Below, one piece after another: positions 15,767-21,975 of a DNA stretch of 22,630 nucleotides (its first letter is position 1; each line of letters opens with the position of its first letter). This DNA comes from Firmicutes bacterium UBA5286. Its GTDB lineage: Bacteria > Bacillota > Proteinivoracia > UBA4975. The notes beneath the pieces were generated by a model. That model made no database searches, was not told the origin of the DNA, and saw only the letters and a program-made list of their open reading frames with translations. The position numbers and the translations under genes were made by a program. The stretch covers positions 1-22,630 of the forward strand of contig DHSM01000023.1 of the NCBI GenBank assembly GCA_002408465.1, written 5' to 3'.

Positions 15767-16300
15767 ATGGCTGAAATGATCTTTGCTGGTTTTGGCGGCC
15801 AGGGCGTCATGTCCATGGGCATGATGGTGGCCTACGCAGGCATGATCGAAGAGAAAAACGTGTCCTGGATTCCCTCCTACGGCCCCGAAATGAGGGGTGG
15901 CACCGCCAACTGCGCCGTTGTTGTCACCGCCGACGAAATCGGTTCTCCCATCATTACCGAACCCGATGTAGTGGTGGCCATGAACCTTCCCTCCATGACC
16001 AAGTTTGAGCCCATGCTCAAACCCGGCGGAATGCTGATTTACAACTCCTCCCTCATCGATCGGAAAGAGGGCAGAGATGATATCACTGTCATCGCCGTCC
16101 CCGCCAACGATCTGGCCAGTGAACTGGGCAACACCAGGGTAGCAAACATGATTGTCATGGGAACTTTGCTGGCCAAGACCAAAATTGTCGGTGTCGAATC
16201 CATTAAAAAGGCCCTGCGCCAAGTCTTGCCTGCCCACCGCCATGACCTTCTGGGAGTCAACGAAGACGCCATGAAGCGGGGAGCAGAATACGTCAAATAA
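15767..16300 (+). CDS. vorC: 2-oxoacid:ferredoxin oxidoreductase gamma subunit (VorC)
   Basis: This 177-residue gamma domain of the oxidoreductase is thought to take part in CoA binding and subunit contacts. It shows the family start MAEMIFAGFGGQGVMSMG, SYGPEMRGGTANCAVVV (about 46-62) and a C-terminal helical segment with the VLPAHRHDLLGVNEDAMKRG stretch. GAGGTGA precedes the ATG. It is the last gene of the operon, and an intrinsic terminator follows 46 bases after the stop. Confidence 0.93.
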   Translation: MAEMIFAGFGGQGVMSMGMMVAYAGMIEEKNVSWIPSYGPEMRGGTANCAVVVTADEIGSPIITEPDVVVAMNLPSMTKFEPMLKPGGMLIYNSSLIDRKEGRDDITVIAVPANDLASELGNTRVANMIVMGTLLAKTKIVGVESIKKALRQVLPAHRHDLLGVNEDAMKRGAEYVK

Positions 16301-16345
16301 GAAGAGGCCCTAAAGCTGTCCTCACATAGCGATTTTGTCTCCCTG

Positions 16346-16388
16346 AAAAATCCGGCATAGTCGTGAATTGCGGCTATGCCGTTTTTTG
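16346..16388 (+). terminator. Intrinsic terminator of the vor operon
   Basis: CGGCATAG (16353-16360) pairs with CTATGCCG (16374-16381) and is followed by TTTTTT (16382-16387). A-rich sequence upstream (AAAAAT) could pair with the T-run and make the structure work on the opposite strand too. It marks the end of the amino-acid oxidation cluster and the left edge of the AT-rich island. Confidence 0.88.
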
Positions 16389-16420
16389 TCCATTTTTGGA
16401 AAATATACCGCTCCATATAA

Positions 16421-16466
16421 TGTGTGAATTCGGATATAATTTGAAAACTATATCCGAATTCACACA
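16421..16466. repeat. Perfect 18-bp inverted repeat with a 10-base loop
   Basis: TGTGTGAATTCGGATATA (16421-16438) is the exact reverse complement of 16449-16466, with ATTTGAAAAC between. No T-run follows, so it is not a normal terminator. It ends eight bases before the -35 box of the promoter at 16474. Possible roles are an operator for the XRE-type regulator encoded just downstream, a cruciform-forming element, or the relic of a mobile element. Confidence 0.9.
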
Positions 16467-16473
16467 CTATTTA

Positions 16474-16502
16474 TTGTGATCTCGAAGATTTACTGCTATA
16501 AT
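16474..16502 (+). promoter_or_regulatory. Sigma-A-type promoter of the defence island
   Basis: TTGTGA (16474-16479) and a perfect TATAAT (16497-16502) are separated by 17 bases, the optimal spacing. The promoter points toward the degenerate regulator gene that starts at 16533 and lies beside the long inverted repeat. Confidence 0.72.
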
Positions 16503-16532
16503 TAAAACTAATATGAATCGCGAGTGGCAGCA

Positions 16533-16778
16533 ATGCTGGTTGTAAGTTATAAAAAACTGTGGAAATTATTGATAGACCGCGATATGAATAAACAGGATTT
16601 GCAGGTGCCGGAAAAAATCAGCCCCCTCCTCCGTGGCGAAGCTGTCTAAGCACCAGAATGTTAGCATGGACGTGCTGCTCAAGATATGCTCCGCATTGCG
16701 AGTCAATGTGAAGACATTATGGAATTTGTGCCGGAAAAGGCAGAAAGCACGGACAAGGAGAAAAAGAACGATGATTAA
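16533..16778 (+). pseudogene. XRE/Cro-type helix-turn-helix regulator, broken by two frameshifts
   Basis: The first frame reads MLVVSYKKLWKLLIDRDMNK and then meets TAA at 16647. A shift by one base in a run of five C (16622-16626) recovers KLSKHQNVSMDVLLKICSAL. A second, compensating shift near 16710-16713 returns to the first frame, recovering a DIMEFVPEKAESTDKEKND-like tail that stops at 16778. Spliced, this is a typical small Cro/CI repressor of about 80 residues. The ATGATTAA overlap with the next gene start shows the original operon coupling. The two indels imply decay, though sequencing error cannot be excluded. Confidence 0.75.
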
Positions 16779-16956
16779 GGATATTATTGCTGCCAACGAG
16801 GGCATAGCGCCCTGTAGTCGTGAGATAGTGGTTTTGAAAGAAAATTTTCCGTCTTGCTTTCATACGGACGGTACATTTGATATTGAGCGTTTCACAGAAT
16901 TTCTGAGCGACAAGGTTACGGTCACAGGCGAAGGGTACGAGTTAAGCGTATCATGA
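16771..16956 (+). pseudogene. Type III restriction-modification methyltransferase (Mod), N-terminal remnant
   Basis: About 58 residues of the N-terminus remain, with MIKDIIAANEGIAPCSREIV and a GYELS end. As I recall them, these match the start of type III Mod proteins (normally 600 or more residues). The reading frame ends in TGA at 16956, just where the sequence changes to Res-like coding. All methyltransferase motifs are lost, including the DPPY-type catalytic site and the SAM-binding loop, so no modification activity can remain. The abrupt switch indicates a large internal deletion joining the start of mod to the end of res. Confidence 0.65.
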
Positions 16957-17640
16957 AAGCAATGAATATCCCGATAACTGTTCCACACCAAGCCATGTGT
17001 GCTTATGCCGATAAACATGGTGCTGTTGACCCGAAATATATCAATGAAAGCACCATTGCGGCATTCTGCTCCGAATTTCAAGCATGGCGAATAAAAAACC
17101 TGCAAGGACGCTTTCACTATAAAAAGAGCAATGCCCCGATTGGCGCCACCGCTTTAACATATGAAGAGGGCAAACCACGCAGAGATATTGCTCAAGGGCG
17201 TATCGGCACGAAGATTGCACCGGGTAACTCCTAGCAAAAAATACCTGTTTGATGCATACGCTTACGACTCACCGTTAGAAAAGGATAATATTACTGCAGA
17301 TATTGAGAAAGTTATAGTGTATGGTAAAATCCCCCGTAGCAGTGTCGCAATGCCGACAATCACAGGATAGCCCGGACTTCATGTATGTCGTGCGGCGGGC
17401 GTCCGGAGAAAAGGAACTGAACATTGTGGTCGAGACAAAAGATGTAGAAAATAAAGCTGTTTTATGTGAAGAGGAAATCGCAAGAATCGGCTGCGCCGAA
17501 GTGATCTTTGATATGCTCTCAAAGGACGGATTACCGTATATTTCAAAAAACAATTGAATAACAAGAAGATGGCGCAGATGGTCAATGAAGTTCTGGAAAG
17601 CTATGAACCTACTACGGAATATGGAACAAAGGAGTCATAA
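16953..17640 (+). pseudogene. Type III restriction endonuclease (Res), C-terminal remnant with several frameshifts
   Basis: About 225 codons resemble the C-terminal third of a type III Res subunit, spread over several frames. Segment 1 (16953 to about 17226) begins MKAMNIPITVPHQ. Segment 2 (to 17367) holds YLFDAYAYDSPLEKDN and VVYGKIPRSS-like sequence. Segment 3 (17369 to about 17531) holds SPDFMYVV and NIVVETKD. Segment 4 ends VNEVLESYEP, with a stop at 17640. The PD...ETK pattern of a PD-(D/E)XK nuclease is recognisable, but the breaks near 17226, 17367 and 17531, plus loss of all helicase motifs, make it nonfunctional. Confidence 0.75.
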
Positions 17641-17644
17641 TAAC

Positions 17645-18352
17645 GTGGATATAAGCATACTAAATCCAAATTATTTTTCATTAAATTGCAAGTTTATCAA
17701 ACCAGATATGACTTATGAAGATTATCTGGTTGACGTAATTAATGGCTCGATGTTTTTCAGAAGCAAATGCCATCATCTTGAGCAGTATCATCTAACAAAC
17801 GGACAATCAAACGGTGAGAATGATGTTGTATCATCACAATACTGCATGGATTTTAAGCTCCTCGTAGATCAGGCAACGATGAAAGCAATGAACAAGAATA
17901 AACCAGAAGTTGATTATTCAAAAATGGGTCAGGGATTAATTGTTGTGAAGACAAAGCAAAGTCCTACCCCAGTTCCATTTAATAATATATTACTTGACTT
18001 GATGGAAGTTAAGCCCAAAGAAATACAGCTCAAGACGGTGAGCGACACGGTTAAAAGCCTTTTAAAAAATCTCAAAAAGGACAGGAATATATTTATTTAT
18101 TATCCTTATGAGTTTTCTTCAAAAAGTGATTTGCCACCGACTTCATTTGAAAGAATACTGAATGCATCATTATCAACTATGATGCAGTATCGGGCCAGTG
18201 AACAGCCCAAACGTGACACCTACATTTGCATAAAAGCCAACACCTGGTTTTTAATGTACGAGTGGGTAAAAAACAGTTTCATGTATCGTGACAAAGTGCG
18301 TGAAATACTATGTGGCAATTACATTGATGTCAAGTTGTATTCTGTTTATTAA
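17645..18352 (+). CDS. Intact protein of unknown function behind the type III restriction remnants
   Basis: I do not recognise this 235-residue protein. The start is GTG at 17645, with AAAGGAG (17627-17633) inside the last codons of the res remnant. This shows that it was the fourth gene of the restriction operon. An ATG at 17585 in the same frame lies within the res tail and has no site. It is predicted soluble, with no signal or membrane helix. It is rich in lysine, asparagine and aromatic residues, with patches such as FIYYPYEF (about 152-159) and TYICIKANTWFLMYEW (about 192-207). Codon use is AT-rich, unlike the flanking chromosome. No stop or frameshift interrupts it, in contrast to its decayed neighbours, which suggests that it is still selected. 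A defence-associated role is inferred from context only. Confidence 0.75.
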   Translation: MDISILNPNYFSLNCKFIKPDMTYEDYLVDVINGSMFFRSKCHHLEQYHLTNGQSNGENDVVSSQYCMDFKLLVDQATMKAMNKNKPEVDYSKMGQGLIVVKTKQSPTPVPFNNILLDLMEVKPKEIQLKTVSDTVKSLLKNLKKDRNIFIYYPYEFSSKSDLPPTSFERILNASLSTMMQYRASEQPKRDTYICIKANTWFLMYEWVKNSFMYRDKVREILCGNYIDVKLYSVY

Positions 18353-18404
18353 AAGCAAACGCCTACGTCAAAGGAAAAATTCCAAAGATGTAGGCGTTTG
18401 CTTT
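18352..18404. terminator. Long hairpin after the unknown gene, probable terminator
   Basis: The arm 18352-18369 (AAAGCAAACGCCTACGTC) pairs with 18387-18404 over 18 positions with a single G-T wobble, around a 17-base A-rich loop. The stem starts at the stop codon of the unknown gene. The 3' side ends CTTTGACC, so the T-run is short. Termination is likely but perhaps incomplete. Confidence 0.65.
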
Positions 18405-18421
18405 GACCCCGCTTGAAGCTG

Positions 18422-18466
18422 TCACACAAGTTTTTCATAAATCCCTGTGTGAACGCCCTAAAGGGC
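18422..18466. other. Small inverted repeats at the right edge of the AT-rich island
   Basis: TCACACA (18422-18428) and TGTGTGA (18446-18452) form one inverted repeat. GCCC and GGGC (18455-18466) form another and are followed by CTTTCTTATTTTA. These may be a degraded terminator. The preceding AAGCTGTC (18416-18423) is identical to 16313-16320 at the left edge of the island. Confidence 0.3.
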
Positions 18467-18479
18467 CTTTCTTATTTTA

Positions 18480-18504
18480 TGGGGACGGACCCTTTCTGTC
18501 GCAG
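18480..18504 (+). repeat. REP-like motif GGGGACGGACCC with CTGTCGCAG
   Basis: The block starts with TGGGGACGGACCC and ends with CTGTCGCAG. From memory, GGGGACGG-type motifs occur as dispersed REP-like repeats in Clostridia and are linked to REP-associated transposases. The tail 18491-18504 is matched in inverted orientation, 13 of 14 bases, by 19058-19071 on the other side of the acetyltransferase gene. Dispersal in the genome cannot be judged from this window. Confidence 0.4.
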
Positions 18505-18520
18505 ATTATTATCTCGTGAA

Positions 18521-18549
18521 TTACAATTGCCAGTTTTTTTCGCTATAAT
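18521..18549 (+). promoter_or_regulatory. Possible promoter of the acetyltransferase gene
   Basis: A perfect TATAAT (18544-18549) lies 17 bases after TTACAA (18521-18526), a poor -35 element. It is just upstream of the ribosome binding site of the gene beginning at 18568. The short distance would give a leader of about ten bases. Confidence 0.4.
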
Positions 18550-18567
18550 ATTCCTGGAGGTGAAATG

Positions 18568-18996
18568 ATGATAAGAATCATGACAATTGAGGATTACGAA
18601 CGGGTGTATAAACTGTGGTCGGAGACCAAGGGAATGGGGCTGCGCAGCATTGATGATTCCATAGAAGGGATTGAGCGCTTTCTCAAACGCAACCCAAGAA
18701 CTAGTTTTGTGGCGGAGGCCGATGGGGAAATTGCCGGGGCCATCATCTGCGGACATGATGGGCGCAGGGGGTACATATATCATACGGCAGTGAAGGAAAG
18801 CCTCCGGGGCCAGGGGATCGGTAAACAATTAGCAAACAGTGCCATTGCCGCCTTGAAGGCTGAAGGTATTACAAGATGCGGCTTGTTCGTGTTTGCCGAA
18901 AATGAGAGGGGCAAGGACTTTTGGCTTTCCCTGGGCTGGGTTACCCGGCCGGACCTGGTGTATTTCAACTTGCCCCTGCACACAGATAATAAATAA
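18568..18996 (+). CDS. GNAT-family N-acetyltransferase
   Basis: This roughly 142-residue protein is a single GNAT domain, which transfers acetyl from acetyl-CoA to an amine. The acetyl-CoA-binding motif A is clear: VKESLRGQGIGKQLANSAIAAL (about residues 74-95), with the R/QxxGxG/A pyrophosphate loop RGQGIG. The C-terminal LSLGWVTRPDLVYF is typical of the family. ATG 18568 is chosen over 18565 because GGAGG then has a seven-base spacer. It is a single gene with its own promoter, separated from its neighbours by REP-like and hairpin sequences. The substrate is not predictable; small GNATs of this type often act on protein N-termini, polyamines or antibiotics. Confidence 0.9.
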   Translation: MIRIMTIEDYERVYKLWSETKGMGLRSIDDSIEGIERFLKRNPRTSFVAEADGEIAGAIICGHDGRRGYIYHTAVKESLRGQGIGKQLANSAIAALKAEGITRCGLFVFAENERGKDFWLSLGWVTRPDLVYFNLPLHTDNK

Positions 18997-19035
18997 ACGC
19001 ATGTTCAACAGCGGACGAACCTCTAATTCCAGCGG

Positions 19036-19078
19036 GTCCTTGATTAAGCAGGACAAACTGCGACAGCAAGGTGTCGCA
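19036..19078. repeat. Paired small hairpins, REP-like, downstream of the acetyltransferase gene
   Basis: GTCCT (19036-19040) pairs with AGGAC (19050-19054), and TGCGACA (19059-19065) pairs with TGTCGCA (19072-19078). The segment CTGCGACAGCAAGG (19058-19071) is a 13/14 inverted copy of 18491-18504. The structure resembles a REP or degraded REP unit rather than a terminator, as no T-run follows. Confidence 0.45.
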
Positions 19079-19119
19079 ATATTTAGTTGAAAAATGGAGA
19101 GAGTAAGACGGGTGATGAA

Positions 19120-20193
19120 ATGCGGGATAAGCTAATTGAGTATTTTCAGATTCTCGCTGCCATAGACAGTCCTTCGGGCAAGGAAAGGGAATTGGCGGAT
19201 AAGCTGGCGGTTGTTTTACGGGGCCTGGGTTTTTCCCTGCGGCGGGATTCTCTGGGCAGCATCATTGCCGCCCGGGGCCAGGGTGAGCCGTTACTGCTCT
19301 GTTGCCATATGGACACCGTGGAAAGCACCGCCGGCCTGGAACTGAAGATTGAAGGGGATTATATCAGGAGCGACGGCAGCACCATCCTGGGCGCCGATGA
19401 TAAGGCCGGGATTGCTATTATCCTGGCTACCTTGGAAAATATGGACTGCCAGCCGGCCCTGGAACTGGTCTTCTCAGTGCAGGAAGAAAAGGGCATGGAG
19501 GGGACCAAGGCATTTAAACCAGGGGATCTTAGGGCCAAATGGGGTCTTGTGCTGGATGCAGGGGAACCGGTGGGGGCAGTGATTAACCAGGCGCCGGGAG
19601 AAACGGAAATGGAGATTGTTATCCATGGCCGGGGAGCTCATGCCGCGGCAAACCCTGAAGAGGGCATAGATGCCATCCGCCTGGCGGCCAGCTTTATTGA
19701 CCGCCTGCCGCCTCATCGCATTGAAGAGGGTTCCACTTATAATCTGGGAGTAATCCAAGGCGGAAAGGCTACCAACACTATTTGTCCCAGGGTGCAGATG
19801 CTGGGGGAGGTGCGCAGCTTTGAAGATTCCCAGCGTGTCCGCATTGCCGCTGAGCTTGAAAGCTTGCTGCAGCATGCCCTGGAGGGCAGCGGCGGCAGCT
19901 ATGACTTTCACTGCCGGGACAGCTATTCCGGCTACCTGGTCAATGCCGACCATGGCCTGATTGATCTGCTGAAAAGCACTGCCGCCCCCCTGGGCATTCA
20001 GGTGGATGTCCATTCCCGCTTCGCCGGCAGTGATGCCAATATCCTCAACGGCCTGGGGCTTGCAGTTGTCAACCTCGGTCTGGGGGTGGAGGGCAACCAC
20101 AGCTTCGATGAAAGGGTCTCAATTTCCGCCATGGGAAAAATGGCGGCCTGGTTGCACACAATCCTGAAGGAATGGTGTCATGAGCGGGCTTAA
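19120..20193 (+). CDS. M20/PepT-like zinc metallopeptidase
   Basis: This dinuclear zinc aminopeptidase or carboxypeptidase of the M20 (PepT/CPG2) clan has about 357 residues. Metal-site motifs are in order: CCHMDTV with the histidine near residue 63, GADDKAG (bridging aspartate), EEKGMEG (catalytic glutamate and ligand), DAGE, and C-terminal GNHSFDE with the last histidine ligand. A dimerisation insert (about 170-285) with GRGAHAAANPEEGIDA is present. ATG 19120 is chosen because IEYFQILAAIDSPSG then begins as in relatives, with GGTGAT just upstream. An in-frame TTG at 19087 has no site. The stop overlaps the DUF3866 start by 14 bases, so the two are translationally coupled. The natural substrate is likely a small peptide or amino acid derivative. 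Confidence 0.9.
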   Translation: MRDKLIEYFQILAAIDSPSGKERELADKLAVVLRGLGFSLRRDSLGSIIAARGQGEPLLLCCHMDTVESTAGLELKIEGDYIRSDGSTILGADDKAGIAIILATLENMDCQPALELVFSVQEEKGMEGTKAFKPGDLRAKWGLVLDAGEPVGAVINQAPGETEMEIVIHGRGAHAAANPEEGIDAIRLAASFIDRLPPHRIEEGSTYNLGVIQGGKATNTICPRVQMLGEVRSFEDSQRVRIAAELESLLQHALEGSGGSYDFHCRDSYSGYLVNADHGLIDLLKSTAAPLGIQVDVHSRFAGSDANILNGLGLAVVNLGLGVEGNHSFDERVSISAMGKMAAWLHTILKEWCHERA

Positions 20194-21277
20194 CCTGAAG
20201 TCTGCCACTGTGGAAGCTATAGTCCAAGAGACTGGGAAAATACAGGTCTTAACCGTCAGAGTTGGCGGAAATAGTGAAAGGGCAGTCAATTACCTGGAAC
20301 TGGGGGAAAAAGTGGAGGCAGGCCAGCAGATTGTGCTCAATACTACTGCTGTGGATCTGAACTTAGGCAGCGGCGGCTGCCATTTTGTCATCCCTGCCCG
20401 GGCGGAAATGAACACGGGCTGGGGACATCTGATGAAGCTGCGCTATACCCCTCTGCAGCTTCGGGTCAACTCTGCTGAAGAACAGGATAGCCCCTGGCAT
20501 CATCTGTTTCAGGATGCCGGCGGCCTGGAAGGGGTGCCGGTGCTATCCGCCGAACTCCACAGCATGGTGGCTCCCCTGGCCCTGGCGATAAAGGCTCTGG
20601 CCCCCCAGGCCCGTATAGTCTATGTGGCCACTGAAGGGGGGGCGCTGCCTGCAGCTTTCAGCCGCAACACAGCTATCCTTAAAGAGCTGGGGGTCATTTC
20701 CCGGGTGATAACTGCCGGCCACGCCTTTGGCGGCGATCTGGAGACAATTAATGTTTTCACCGGACTGCAGGCTGCCGGCAGGGTGGCAAAGGCGGATTAT
20801 GTGATTGCAGCTATGGGCCCGGGGATTGCCGGAACGGGGACGGTATATGGCTTTTCCGGCATGGAACAAGGCACTGTGCTGCAGGCTGCGTACGCCCTGG
20901 GCGGGCAGGCTATATTTGTTCCCCGCCTTGGCTTTGCCGACAGCCGCCAGCGCCACCAAGGCATCAGTCATCACAGCCTGACAGTGCTGACACGGGCTTA
21001 CCTGGGCCCGGTTTGGGTGCCCTTCCCCCTGTTGCCGAGGGCAAAGGGAAAGGCAATTTGGGACCAGGCTCGAGGCCTCCCCAAGCGCTGCCGCAGGCGC
21101 TGGCTGGATGGAAGCTTCATTGCCCAAATAGCAGAGAAACACCCAGAACTTTTCGCCAGCATGGGCCGCAATTACCGGCAAAATCCCGAATTTTTTTTGG
21201 CTCTGGGAGCAGCCGCCCGCCTGGCTGTAACTCTGGACAGGTCTAAATCCCCTTTCAGGCGCATAGCTATTAAGTAG
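20180..21277 (+). CDS. DUF3866 family protein
   Basis: This 365-residue protein matches the uncharacterised DUF3866 family of Firmicutes and Actinobacteria as I recall it. Visible features are an N-terminal beta-rich segment (about 1-90, with GEKVEAGQQIVLNTTAVDLNLG), glycine-rich stretches AAMGPGIAGTGTVYGFSGMEQG (about 212-233), and a basic C-terminus. No catalytic motif, signal peptide or membrane helix is evident. The gene begins inside the end of the M20 peptidase gene and lies 23 bases before spoIIM, so the three probably share a transcript. A role in spore formation or peptide turnover would be a guess. Confidence 0.8.
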   Translation: MSGLNLKSATVEAIVQETGKIQVLTVRVGGNSERAVNYLELGEKVEAGQQIVLNTTAVDLNLGSGGCHFVIPARAEMNTGWGHLMKLRYTPLQLRVNSAEEQDSPWHHLFQDAGGLEGVPVLSAELHSMVAPLALAIKALAPQARIVYVATEGGALPAAFSRNTAILKELGVISRVITAGHAFGGDLETINVFTGLQAAGRVAKADYVIAAMGPGIAGTGTVYGFSGMEQGTVLQAAYALGGQAIFVPRLGFADSRQRHQGISHHSLTVLTRAYLGPVWVPFPLLPRAKGKAIWDQARGLPKRCRRRWLDGSFIAQIAEKHPELFASMGRNYRQNPEFFLALGAAARLAVTLDRSKSPFRRIAIK

Positions 21278-21300
21278 CCTGAACAGGGGGGGAGGTCCTT

Positions 21301-21939
21301 GTGGGAATTCGCCAGTTGTTTTTCTTTCCCAGTGAATATCAAAAGGTATTTCGCGTCTCGGTAATAATCCTGCTGGCTGCCCTTACCTTTGGCTTGGTTT
21401 TCGGCTCGGTTTATGTTGGCTATATGGATTATTACGCTTTGGAAGAACTGGAAAACGGCTTGGATTACTTTCTCCAGATCACCGATGAAGGCGGGAAGGT
21501 CACCCGGGCCAAGATTGCCACCAACTCTCTCAACACCAACGGGATTTTTATTTTATATACAGTAATCTGCGGACTGGCTGTCATTGGCCTGCCCCTGGTG
21601 GTGGTAATGGTCGCTTTCAGAGGCGCCCTGCTGGGATTTACCACAGGTTACCTGGTGCAGCGCCTGGCTTGGAAGGGTGTCGTATTTATCTTGATTACAC
21701 TCTTTCCCTTTGCGATTATAAATGTCCTTGCCTCTCTTTTTTCTGGGGCTACCGCCATGACTTTCAGTTGGATTATCATCAAAAAAGTTTTCGGGGGCAG
21801 GGATCACAATCCCACTCCGATTCTGGGCTACTTGGGTCTGCAGTTGCTAGCCTTCCTTGCCATGTTTTTGCTGGCTCTGCTGGAGGCTGGGACTGTCCCC
21901 TGGCTCTTTGCCCGGATGTTGCCCTGGGCTCTTAAGTAA
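21301..21939 (+). CDS. spoIIM: Stage II sporulation protein M
   Basis: SpoIIM is a membrane subunit of the SpoIID-SpoIIM-SpoIIP complex, which remodels peptidoglycan during engulfment of the forespore. The 212 residues agree with the roughly 215 of Bacillus SpoIIM. Five hydrophobic segments fit its known topology (about 18-40, 80-100, 100-120, 125-150 and 170-200). The FRGALLGFTTGYLVQ stretch (about 106-120) is typical of the SpoIIM/DUF95 superfamily. The start is GTG at 21301, with GGAGGT spaced correctly. The gene ends at a hairpin shared with the convergent pntB gene. In many clostridia spoIIM lies beside such housekeeping genes, so the location is ordinary. Confidence 0.92.
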   Translation: MGIRQLFFFPSEYQKVFRVSVIILLAALTFGLVFGSVYVGYMDYYALEELENGLDYFLQITDEGGKVTRAKIATNSLNTNGIFILYTVICGLAVIGLPLVVVMVAFRGALLGFTTGYLVQRLAWKGVVFILITLFPFAIINVLASLFSGATAMTFSWIIIKKVFGGRDHNPTPILGYLGLQLLAFLAMFLLALLEAGTVPWLFARMLPWALK

Positions 21940-21975
21940 AAAAGCCGTGGCGGTTAAGCCACGGCTTTAGTCTAT
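21938..21975. terminator. Bidirectional terminator between spoIIM and pntB
   Basis: AAAGCCGTGGC (21941-21951) pairs perfectly with GCCACGGCTTT (21958-21968) around a six-base loop. A-runs on the left and T-rich sequence on the right make it work for both converging genes. Confidence 0.92.

Noticed and set aside
16633..16956. A single 107-residue protein combining an HTH-like start and a Mod-like end
   Set aside because: The fusion results from a frameshift in the regulator. The true Mod start is ATG 16771, overlapping the regulator's stop.
17585..17644. Upstream ATG start for the unknown gene
   Set aside because: It lies inside the Res tail coding sequence and lacks a ribosome binding site, while GTG 17645 has AAAGGAG upstream.
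18352..18404. CRISPR repeat or transposon end
   Set aside because: It is a single inverted repeat at the stop codon of a gene with no repeated units or transposase nearby, and is better explained as a transcript-end hairpin.
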